This document shows positions 1 through 6,735 of a stretch of 25,665 nucleotides of DNA, piece by piece. Numbering within the stretch: position 1 is the first letter of the stretch; each line of letters begins with the position of its first letter. The notes under the pieces were generated by a model, which did no database searches, had not been told where the DNA came from, and was given only the letters and a program-made list of their open reading frames with translations. Source of the DNA: Acidimicrobiaceae bacterium. Lineage in GTDB: Bacteria; Actinomycetota; Acidimicrobiia; Acidimicrobiales; Bog-793. The position numbers and the translations under genes are program-made. The stretch is from contig JAODBN010000217.1 in assembly GCA_025463965.1 (NCBI GenBank), positions 1-25,665 of the forward strand, read 5' to 3'.

Positions 1-735
1 CGCCTCTACCTGTCGCGCCAGCTCTTCGAGGAGGCCCAGCACGTCCAGTTCTATCTGACCCTCCTCGACACCTATGTGGTGGACCTGGAGGAGCGGAACG
101 CGGCGTTCGCCGCGATCGAGCACGTTCCTTCGATCAAGGCGAAGGCAGAGTTCTGCTTCAAGTGGATGTCGGCGATCTCATCGCTCGATCGCCTGGACAC
201 GAAGACAGAGCGCCGCCAGTTCCTGCTGAACCTGGTCTGCTTTGCGGGCTGCATCGAGGGGCTCTTTTTCTTCGCCGCCTTCGCCTACGTCTACTTCTTG
301 CGGTCCAAGGGCCTCCTGAACGGGCTCGCCGCCGGGACGAACTGGGTCTTTCGCGACGAGAGCGGTCACATGGAGTTCGCCTTCGCGGTCGTCGACGTGG
401 TGCGCGAGGAGGAGCCGGACCTGTTCGACGCCACCTTTGCCGAACAGGTCGAGACGATGATGGTCGAGGCCGTTGATGCCGAGCACGCCTTCGCGGCCGA
501 TCTCCTCGCAGGAGGCGTGCCCGGCCTCTCGCTCACGGACACCCGTCAGTATCTCGAGCACGTGGCGGACCAGCGCCTGGCCCGTCTCGGCCTCCCCGCG
601 CGCTTCGGCGCGCCGAACCCGTTCGGGTTCATGGCGCTCCAGGACGTGCAGGAGCTCGCCAACTTCTTCGAGCGCAAGGTTGCTGCCTACCAGGTGGCCG
701 TGGGAGGCGAGGTCGCCTTCGACGCCGAGTTCTGA
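1..735 (+). CDS. nrdB: Ribonucleoside-diphosphate reductase small subunit (R2), 5'-truncated
   Basis: C-terminal 244 residues of a class I ribonucleotide reductase R2 protein, which holds the di-iron/tyrosyl radical cofactor that the large subunit uses to make deoxyribonucleotides. The frame is open from base 1, so the start and the first iron ligand lie outside the window. Visible residues: E11-x-x-H14 followed by Y18 (the E-x-x-H-x3-Y arrangement of two ligands and the radical tyrosine), a second ligand glutamate in the CIEGLFFF helix, and E-x-x-H in RDESGHMEF. The end (VAFDAEF) is an acidic-aromatic tail of the kind R2 uses to dock on R1. All expected C-terminal ligands are present, so the enzyme looks functional. 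The large subunit gene is not in view and may lie upstream. Family assignment is firm; the subclass was not tested. Confidence 0.93.
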   Translation, partial: RLYLSRQLFEEAQHVQFYLTLLDTYVVDLEERNAAFAAIEHVPSIKAKAEFCFKWMSAISSLDRLDTKTERRQFLLNLVCFAGCIEGLFFFAAFAYVYFLRSKGLLNGLAAGTNWVFRDESGHMEFAFAVVDVVREEEPDLFDATFAEQVETMMVEAVDAEHAFAADLLAGGVPGLSLTDTRQYLEHVADQRLARLGLPARFGAPNPFGFMALQDVQELANFFERKVAAYQVAVGGEVAFDAEF

Positions 736-742
736 GGAGCCG

Positions 743-808
743 ATGAGCAACGGCGCTCACGGGCATGGTGAGAAAGTGACGGCGGCAGTGAAGAGATGGC
801 AGCGGTGA
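743..808 (+). CDS. Possible 21-codon mini-ORF between nrdB and metE
   Basis: A short frame starts at ATG 743, three bases after a good Shine-Dalgarno (GAGGAG, 734-739) that overlaps the nrdB stop, and ends with TGA at 806-808, four bases before the chosen metE start. The peptide begins MSNGAHGHGEK and ends in KRWQR, so it has two histidines and a basic tail. It matches no family I know. Its position suggests translational coupling of metE to nrdB, or a leader peptide. It may also be a chance by-product of the repeats in this leader. Confidence 0.3.
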   Translation: MSNGAHGHGEKVTAAVKRWQR

Positions 809-834
809 AGAGATGGCGGCGATGAACGAGATGG
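783..834 (+). repeat. Three tandem near-copies of a 17/18-nt unit across the metE start
   Basis: Unit 1 is 783-799, unit 2 is 800-816 and unit 3 is 817-834 (18 nt). Units 1 and 2 share GTGAAGAGATGG exactly; unit 3 carries GATGAACGAGATGG. Each unit holds an ATG (796, 813, 831). Because the first two units are 17 nt, adding or losing one moves the frame, while the ATGs in units 2 and 3 are both in the metE frame. Confidence 0.75.
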
Positions 835-3140
835 CGGCGGTGCGCAGCGCGAACCTCGGGTTCCCGCGCGTCGGTGCGCGACGGGAGCTGAAGCGCGCGC
901 TCGAGGCGCATTGGAACGGAGCCGTATCCGTCGGAGACCTCGCGTCGCTGGCGTCGGCTCTTCGCGCCCAGCGTTGGCGCCTGCAGGCGGACGAGCACAT
1001 CACCTCGGTCCCCTCCAACGACTTCTCCCTGTACGACCACCTCCTCGACACCGCGGTGATGCTGGGTTCGGTTCCCGACCGCTACGCAGCGGGGGAGGGA
1101 CCGGGTTCGCTCGAGGCGTACTTCGCGATGGCTCGCGGTGGTGAGGTCGGCGGCCGTCCGGTCCGCGCGCTGGAGATGACCAAGTGGTTCGACACCAACT
1201 ACCACTACCTCGTCCCCGAGATCGAGCCGGGCCGCCGCTTCGAGCTGAATCCTGCCAAGGCGCTGGGCGAGCTCGCCGAGGCGGAGTCCCTCGGGATCGC
1301 CACGCGTCCGGTCGTGCTCGGCCCGATCTCGTTCCTCGTTCTCGCACGTCGGCGGGGCGAGGCCGCGCTGCATTCCCTCGGTCCGGACGGACTGGTCGAT
1401 GCATACGAGGAACTCCTCGTAAAGCTGGCCGCTGCCGGAGCCGGGTCGGTCCAGATCGACGAGCCCGCGCTCGGCCTCGACCTGGAGGACGAGCTCGCGG
1501 CGGCCTATCCCTGGGTTACCCAGCGCCTTGCCGAGTCCGCACCGACTGTGGACCTGGTCATCGCCACCTACTTCGCGGGGCTTCGGGCCAACCTGGCACT
1601 GGCGTGTTCGCTCCCCGTGTCGGCCCTGCACCTCGACTGTGTGAGCGAGCCGGACCAGCTCGAAGAGGCGTGCGCCGTCGCTCCCGACACTCTGTCGCTC
1701 TCCTTCGGAGTGGTCGACGGCCGCAATGTCTGGCGAAGCGACCTCGCCACCGTGCTCGACCGTCTCGAGCGGGCGAGGGACAAGCTCGGCCCCGAGCGGC
1801 TGTGGGTGGCGCCTTCGTGTTCACTGCTGCACCTCCCCGTCGACCTCGCGCTCGAGGGGGCTCTCGCTCCAGAGGTGGTGAGCTTCCTCGCCTTTGCTCG
1901 TCAGCGCCTGGCGGAAGTGTCAACCCTCGTGCAGGCGCTCAACGAGGGACGCTCCTCGGTCGAGCACGAGCTCCTCGCGTCCGCTGCTGCGGCGGCGGCA
2001 CGGGCAAGCTCCCCGCTCGTCCACGACCCGGCGATCGCGGCGCGCGTTCGCCAGACCGGTCCCGACGACGAGCGGCGAACGGCTCCCTACCCCGAGCGCC
2101 GCGCCGCCCAGGAGGCCCGCCTCGGCCTGCCCATTCTTCCCACGACGACCATCGGCTCGTTCCCCCAGACCCCCGAGGTGCGCTCGCTGCGGGCCCGCCT
2201 TCGTCGCGGCGAGCTCGACGAGGCCGACTACGAGGCCGCCGTCCGAGAGCACATCGCAGGAACCGTCCGACTCCAGGAGCGCCTCGGCCTCGACGTGCTC
2301 GTTCACGGAGAGGCCGAGCGCAACGACATGGTCGAGTACTTCGCCGAGCACCTGGGTGGCTTCGTCATCACCGAGAACGGCTGGGTGCAGAGCTACGGCT
2401 CGCGCTGTGTGAAGCCTCCCGTGCTGCTGGGCGACGTGCGCAGGCCCGAGGGGATCACCCTCTCGTGGACCTCGTACGCCCAGTCGCTCACCGACCGGCC
2501 CGTGAAGGCGATGCTGACGGGGCCGCTGACGCTCCTCGGGTGGTCCTTTGTCCGCGACGACCAACCCCGAGAGCTCACCGCCCGCCAGCTTGCCCTCGCC
2601 GTGCGAGACGAGCTGGCGGATCTCGAAGCGGCGGGCTGCGCGGTGGTGCAGGTCGACGAGCCGGCGCTGCGCGAGGGCTTGCCATTGCACGACCGCGACC
2701 AGCCGGCGTACCTCGACTGGGCGGTCCGGGCGTTCCGCCTCGCCACAGGCGGCTGTGCGCCTTCGACCCAGGTTCACACGCACATGTGCTACGCCGAGGT
2801 CGACGACATCGTCGAGGCGTTGATCGCCCTCGATGCCGACGTGATCTCCCTCGAGGCCTCCCGCTCGAAAATGGCGGTGCTTGCCCCGCTCGCCGAGCAC
2901 TCCTACCCGCGCGAGGTGGGTCCAGGTCTCTTCGACGTCCACTCACCGCGCATCCCGCCGGTCGCCGAGCTCGAGGAGCTACTGGAGGCGGCGATCTCGG
3001 TGCTGCCGATCGAACGGCTGTGGGCGAACCCGGACTGCGGATTGAAGACCCGTCGCCTCGCCGAGGTCGAGCCGGCGCTCGCCAACTTGGTGGAGGCCAC
3101 GAGGAGGGTACGAGAGCGGGTGCTCCACCGGCCTGGCTGA
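813..3140 (+). CDS. metE: Cobalamin-independent methionine synthase MetE
   Basis: 5-methyltetrahydropteroyltri-L-glutamate:homocysteine methyltransferase, a cytosolic zinc enzyme that performs the last step of methionine synthesis without vitamin B12. At 775 residues it has the full two-barrel length of the family. The N-terminus carries the expected NLGFPRVGARRELK motif. The catalytic C-terminal half begins near TTTIGSFPQT. Zinc ligands are visible as H657 and C659 (HTHMCY), E681 (SLEASRS) and C742 (NPDCGLKTR). Start choice is uncertain: ATG 813, 822 and 831 are all in frame and lie in a tandem repeat, with only weak GA-rich ribosome-binding sequence ahead. It is probably co-transcribed with nrdB (77 bp gap). 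I see no cobalamin or SAM riboswitch, and the gap is too short for one. It converges with the CYTH-CHAD gene downstream. Confidence 0.97.
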   Translation: MAAMNEMAAVRSANLGFPRVGARRELKRALEAHWNGAVSVGDLASLASALRAQRWRLQADEHITSVPSNDFSLYDHLLDTAVMLGSVPDRYAAGEGPGSLEAYFAMARGGEVGGRPVRALEMTKWFDTNYHYLVPEIEPGRRFELNPAKALGELAEAESLGIATRPVVLGPISFLVLARRRGEAALHSLGPDGLVDAYEELLVKLAAAGAGSVQIDEPALGLDLEDELAAAYPWVTQRLAESAPTVDLVIATYFAGLRANLALACSLPVSALHLDCVSEPDQLEEACAVAPDTLSLSFGVVDGRNVWRSDLATVLDRLERARDKLGPERLWVAPSCSLLHLPVDLALEGALAPEVVSFLAFARQRLAEVSTLVQALNEGRSSVEHELLASAAAAAARASSPLVHDPAIAARVRQTGPDDERRTAPYPERRAAQEARLGLPILPTTTIGSFPQTPEVRSLRARLRRGELDEADYEAAVREHIAGTVRLQERLGLDVLVHGEAERNDMVEYFAEHLGGFVITENGWVQSYGSRCVKPPVLLGDVRRPEGITLSWTSYAQSLTDRPVKAMLTGPLTLLGWSFVRDDQPRELTARQLALAVRDELADLEAAGCAVVQVDEPALREGLPLHDRDQPAYLDWAVRAFRLATGGCAPSTQVHTHMCYAEVDDIVEALIALDADVISLEASRSKMAVLAPLAEHSYPREVGPGLFDVHSPRIPPVAELEELLEAAISVLPIERLWANPDCGLKTRRLAEVEPALANLVEATRRVRERVLHRPG

Positions 3141-3187
3141 CCGTCCGGCGTCGCCGGCGGCTCGTGGCGCTCCGGCCGTCAGGCCAG
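3133..3187. terminator. Imperfect hairpin between convergent metE and CYTH-CHAD genes
   Basis: CTGGC (3133-3137) and TGAC (3138-3141) pair with GCCAG (3183-3187) and GTCA (3178-3181) across a one-base bulge; inside, CCGG (3145-3148) pairs with CCGG (3172-3175). The metE stop codon lies in the left arm and the CHAD stop begins 4 bp beyond the right arm. The site suits a two-way terminator, but neither side has a T-run, so the role is inferred from position. Confidence 0.4.
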
Positions 3188-3190
3188 TGC

Positions 3191-4873
3191 TCAGTGGCCG
3201 CGCTTTTTCAGGAAGCGGCGTACGGATTTTCTCTGTGCACGGCGCCAGACGCGCGCGAAGCGCTCGTCCGCGTCTTCCACGGCGCGCCGCTCTCGCTCGG
3301 CGAGCATGCCGTAGGTGTAGCCGTTCTCGCCCGGACGAACGCCAGCACGGGCTCCTTCTTGGCGCAGCAGCTCGTGGGCGACGACGGCGTCATGGCGCTC
3401 ACCGAGGAGCTCTTGGACCGCCGCGAAACGCTTGGCGAGCCGCTTGGCCTCATGCGGGTGTAGCGGCTGCAACGTCTCAGCGCCGTAGCGCACCCGCTTG
3501 GCGGTCTTCCGAGCCTCGTGGAAGGCGACGTCTCGCCGATCGGCCGGTGCTCGCCGAGCGCCGGACACGAGCCGCTTGGTCCGGCGGACCTCCTTGTTTA
3601 CGCAGCGGCGCAGTGCCGTCGCGTTTCGGCCGGAGGCTCCTGGCCGATAAGGAGGAGCAGCGGAGAAGCGATCGAGCGCTGCCAGCAGGTCCCGGTAGCG
3701 CTCGCCCTGCATCGCCTCGAGCAGCTTTTCTCGGGCAGCGGCCGCGCTTGCGTCCAATCGGCCGGCGAGCTCGGCACGTACGGGCCCGAGCCGCTCCTCA
3801 CGAGGGATCTCGTCTAGGTCGTGGCGGGCTCGTGCGGCGAGGACCTCCTGGTCGCGCGCGGCCCCGGCCACGGTCCCGAACCACTTCAGCTCGTCTCGCA
3901 CCGTACGGGCCCGCTCACGGTCGAAGAGCGCGCTGAAGGTCCGCAGGGCGCTACGGGTCCGGCGAACCGCGACGCGCAGGTCGTGCAACGAGTCCGGAGC
4001 GCCGCGCCGAACGCCGAGATCGTTGCGGGCGATGTCGCCGAGCAGCGCGCGCAGTCGCCGGGCGAGGAGGTCCTTCGTCTGTTCATCGCGCTCGGCGGCA
4101 CGTTGCACTCCGCGCATCGCCCGAGCGACCTTTGACGGCGTGCCAGGCCGCGCGCCGAAGGCGAGCAGCGCCCGTCCGAGGGCTCGGGCGAGCTCGCCGC
4201 TCTCGGCGAGCTCCTCGATCTCGAGCTCGCGCCACGTGCGCAGCTCTCCATCAGGGTGCCGCTCGGCCACGACTCGGTCGTCCGCGATCTCGAGAAGGGG
4301 CGCGCCGCCGTCGCCGAGGACGCGCGTGGCGACCCGATTGGTCTGCAGGGTGAGGATGGGTGCGACGTGCGCACCTCGGAGCTCTCCGACCAACAGCTCC
4401 GCGAGCTCTTCGGGGATGTTGCCGCCCGCAGGAGCCGAATCGATCGGAAGGCGCAGCTCCGAGCGCTCCCCGCTGCGGCCGGTCGGCACCTTGAGATGCC
4501 ATCCCTCGTCATCCCCGCCCGTCCTGCGGCGCAAGGTCAAGCCGGAGCGAAGCAGGCGGAGGTCTTCGGTGTCGTAGTAGGTCGCACGAAGGCTCGTCGG
4601 CTGGGGGCTGTCAAGGCGTGCCCCGAGGCGGTCGACCTCGGGGGCTAGCTGGGGGACGGCGAAGTCGTCGTCGACATCGAAGGTCTGCTCGCGCTCAGCA
4701 TGGGTCTGCACGACCGCGCGCGATGCCCGCTTGTGGGGCCTCGTCAATCCCTCGGCGCCGGCCGCCCCGCCGTGGGGGGCGAGCCCATCGTCCGCCGGGC
4801 CCTCGGTCACCGCTGCGGCCTTGGGCGAAGGAGTGCCAACGACCCCATCGGGGCGGTCAGCTGGCCATTGCAA
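3191..4873 (-). CDS. CYTH-CHAD domain protein
   Basis: A 560-residue fusion of an N-terminal CYTH (triphosphate tunnel metalloenzyme) domain, roughly residues 60-250, and a C-terminal CHAD domain, roughly 265-555. CYTH signals are EREQTF at the first strand, YYDTEDLRLLRSGLTLRRR, and later ELEIEE. CHAD signals are HDLRVAVRRTRSALRTF and a second HEARKTAKRVRYGAE repeat, rich in His, Arg and Lys as expected for a domain thought to bind polyphosphate. CYTH domains usually carry ExExK; here the motif reads E-R-E-Q-T, so the lysine position is threonine. The ATG at 4873 overlaps the upstream VOC gene by 17 bp and gives a low-complexity 54-residue leader. GTG 4711, just before the CYTH strand, is a good alternative. 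The substrate is unknown; polyphosphate or a triphosphate is inferred from the domains. Confidence 0.88.
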   Translation of the reverse strand: MQWPADRPDGVVGTPSPKAAAVTEGPADDGLAPHGGAAGAEGLTRPHKRASRAVVQTHAEREQTFDVDDDFAVPQLAPEVDRLGARLDSPQPTSLRATYYDTEDLRLLRSGLTLRRRTGGDDEGWHLKVPTGRSGERSELRLPIDSAPAGGNIPEELAELLVGELRGAHVAPILTLQTNRVATRVLGDGGAPLLEIADDRVVAERHPDGELRTWRELEIEELAESGELARALGRALLAFGARPGTPSKVARAMRGVQRAAERDEQTKDLLARRLRALLGDIARNDLGVRRGAPDSLHDLRVAVRRTRSALRTFSALFDRERARTVRDELKWFGTVAGAARDQEVLAARARHDLDEIPREERLGPVRAELAGRLDASAAAAREKLLEAMQGERYRDLLAALDRFSAAPPYRPGASGRNATALRRCVNKEVRRTKRLVSGARRAPADRRDVAFHEARKTAKRVRYGAETLQPLHPHEAKRLAKRFAAVQELLGERHDAVVAHELLRQEGARAGVRPGENGYTYGMLAERERRAVEDADERFARVWRRAQRKSVRRFLKKRGH

Positions 4874-5615
4874 TCACCGCGAACGTGGCTCCCTGCGGGT
4901 CGCTGAGGATGGCGAAAATGCCCTGGGGGATCTCGGTCGGAGGGACGACGACGCTGGCTCCGAGGCCTGTCGCCTGCTCCACCGACGCCGCAGTGTCGGT
5001 GACCGCGAAGTACACCAGCCAGTACGAGGGAACCTCGGGCGGAATGGAGGAGTCCATCGGCATCATGCCGGCGATCGAGCGGCCGTTGAGCAGCCACTCC
5101 GTGTACGGGCCCGGTCCCTCCGTCGCCGTCTTCGGCTCCCAGCCGAAGACGGCCGGATAGAAGCTGAGCGCGGCAGCCGGCTCGCGGGCCTCGAGCTCGT
5201 TCCAGGTGAACGCCCCCGGCTCGTTCGCGATCCTCGCCCCGATGTGGGCGCCGGGCTGCCAGAGAGCGAAGAACGCTCCGCTCGAGTCGGTGCAGATGGC
5301 GAGGCGGCCTGCCTCCATGACGTCCATCGGCTCGACGACGACTTGGCCGCGGACCGTGACCACGGCGGCGGACTTTTCGATGTCATCGACCGAGACGTGC
5401 ATCGTCCAGGCCGCCGGGCGCGGGCCCATGGATGGCCCGATACCGGCGGCGTCGAGTCCCCTCAGCCGGCAGAGGTTGTAATGCCCAGCATCTTCGCCCT
5501 GGTCCTCAGCTTCCCAGCCGAACAGCGAGGAGTAGAAGGCCACCGCGCCCGCAGGATCCGCGCTCTGGTGGTCGACCCAGCAGGGGGTTCCGGGCTCGTA
5601 TCGGGAGATCTCCAT
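4857..5615 (-). CDS. Two-domain VOC (glyoxalase/bleomycin resistance fold) protein
   Basis: 252 residues holding two vicinal-oxygen-chelate modules in tandem. The first begins GTPCWVDHQSADPAGAVAFYSSLFGWE; the second begins GAFTWNELEAREPAAALSFYPAVFGWE. Each ends in a typical strand (GAFFALWQPG and GATFAVIAMAS). Such duplicated proteins are annotated as glyoxalase-like or hydroxylase-like, but the reaction is unknown. The start ATG at 5615 follows a GAGAGG-like sequence and leaves 132 bp to the divergent nitroreductase. The stop overlaps the possible start of the CYTH-CHAD gene, so the two are probably one transcript. The frame stays open further upstream, but the VOC fold begins right after this ATG. 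Confidence 0.9.
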   Translation of the reverse strand: MEISRYEPGTPCWVDHQSADPAGAVAFYSSLFGWEAEDQGEDAGHYNLCRLRGLDAAGIGPSMGPRPAAWTMHVSVDDIEKSAAVVTVRGQVVVEPMDVMEAGRLAICTDSSGAFFALWQPGAHIGARIANEPGAFTWNELEAREPAAALSFYPAVFGWEPKTATEGPGPYTEWLLNGRSIAGMMPMDSSIPPEVPSYWLVYFAVTDTAASVEQATGLGASVVVPPTEIPQGIFAILSDPQGATFAVIAMAS

Positions 5616-5747
5616 GGCCGCAACCTCTCGTCGGCGAAAGTCCAGTCTCCTCCCGTCGGTGGGCGTGCGCAATGGGCTACCGGGACGGGCCTGGCGCCGC
5701 CAACAGGTAGAACCAAGGGAGGCACCTACCCGCCCCAGGAGGACACC

Positions 5748-6401
5748 GTGGCCAGCCAGCAAGTCGTTTCCAGGAGTTCCGAGACCGCGACGGCAGAACC
5801 CGTGCCCGTGGACTTCTGGTTCGACCCGATCTGTCCTTGGGCTTGGATCGCCTCGCGTTGGATGCTCGAAGTGGAGAAGGTGCGGCCGGTGTCGGTCCGC
5901 TGGCACGTGATGTCGCTCGCCTACTTGAACGCGGACAAGGAAGGCCTTTCAGAGCAGTACCGCCAGGCCCTCGCGGATGCCTGGGGACCGGTTCGGACCT
6001 GCATCGCGGCCGAGCAGACCGAGGGGAGCCAGGTCCTACTGCCGCTCTACACGGCGCTCGGGGAACGGTTCCACCTGCGGGGTGAGCCACGATCGGTGGA
6101 GACCATCGCTGCCGCGCTCGATGAGGTCGGCCTGCCGACCAGCCTGGCGGAGGCAGCCACCTCGACAAAATGGGACGAGGAACTCCAGCGCTCGCACCAC
6201 GAGGGTATGGACCAGGTCGGCTACGAGGTAGGAACCCCGGTGATCAGCGTCGAAGGCGTCGCCTTCTTCGGCCCGGTCATGTCCCCGATCCCACGGGGGG
6301 AGGCGGCCGCCACGCTCTTCGACGGGGTGCTCGCCGTAGCGGGGACCGATGGCTTTTTCGAGCTGAAGCGGAGTCGCACCCGGGACCCGATCTTCGACTA
6401 G
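5748..6401 (+). CDS. DsbA-like mycothiol-dependent nitroreductase family protein (Rv2466c-like)
   Basis: 217 residues that closely follow the pattern of Mycobacterium tuberculosis Rv2466c as I recall it: DFWFDPICPWAWIASRW near the N-terminus, WHVMSLAYLN, WGPVRTCIAAEQ, SHHEGMDQVGYEVGTPVI, VAFFGPVMSPIPRGE and a final FFELKRSRTRDP. The fold is thioredoxin-like with a helical insert, and the protein acts in the cytosol. Rv2466c uses mycothiol to reduce nitro compounds. Here the active-site motif is C29-P-W-A32, so the second cysteine of CPWC is alanine. The GTG start is fixed by AGGAGG at 5737-5742, five bases ahead. It is divergent from the VOC gene. The true substrate is unknown. Confidence 0.88.
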   Translation: MASQQVVSRSSETATAEPVPVDFWFDPICPWAWIASRWMLEVEKVRPVSVRWHVMSLAYLNADKEGLSEQYRQALADAWGPVRTCIAAEQTEGSQVLLPLYTALGERFHLRGEPRSVETIAAALDEVGLPTSLAEAATSTKWDEELQRSHHEGMDQVGYEVGTPVISVEGVAFFGPVMSPIPRGEAAATLFDGVLAVAGTDGFFELKRSRTRDPIFD

Positions 6402-6735
6402 CGGACGGCTCCTCGGCGGCGGCTGGCCGCTGCGGTACTCGGGCCTACCTGGCGATGAGCAATCGCTCGTCGCTTCCGGCGCGATCCTTCAGTCGATCGC
6501 TGTAGGGGTCATGTCGCGCGCTCGCGGCGAATTTCGCAAGCACCCCGCGACGACCCGATCGGGCAGCGCGCGTAACGAAGATTCAGGGAACTGGCATCGG
6601 AGCGCTGGCCGGGGGTCGGCATCCGTTCACCTTTCTCTGTTCTGCTGAGGTCTCGGCGGCAGGGAGCTGGCGCCCGGTCCTGTCACGGGACCGCCTCGCT
6701 GCGGCGCCCACGGGCCCGCAGAAGGGAGCGGATGG
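6402..6735. other. 334-bp intergenic region before the phospholipase C-like gene
   Basis: No convincing coding frame on either strand. It probably holds the terminator of the nitroreductase and the promoter of the exported phosphoesterase. A GTTCACC heptamer at 6625-6631 with a related GTTCTGC at 6639-6645 resembles an actinobacterial PHO-box unit, but the 14-nt spacing is not the usual 11. A small inverted repeat, GGTCC...GGACC, lies near 6688-6704. The start codon is preceded by AAGGGAG at 6722-6728. Confidence 0.45.

Noticed and set aside
735..812. A cobalamin or SAM riboswitch controlling metE
   Set aside because: Only 77 bp separate nrdB and metE, filled by a mini-ORF and tandem repeat; no B12-box or SAM-I core is visible.
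4731..5747. An N-terminal extension of the nitroreductase of about 340 codons
   Set aside because: The frame is open but is antisense to the VOC and CYTH-CHAD genes. A strong AGGAGG and GTG at 5748 give a protein of the normal family length.
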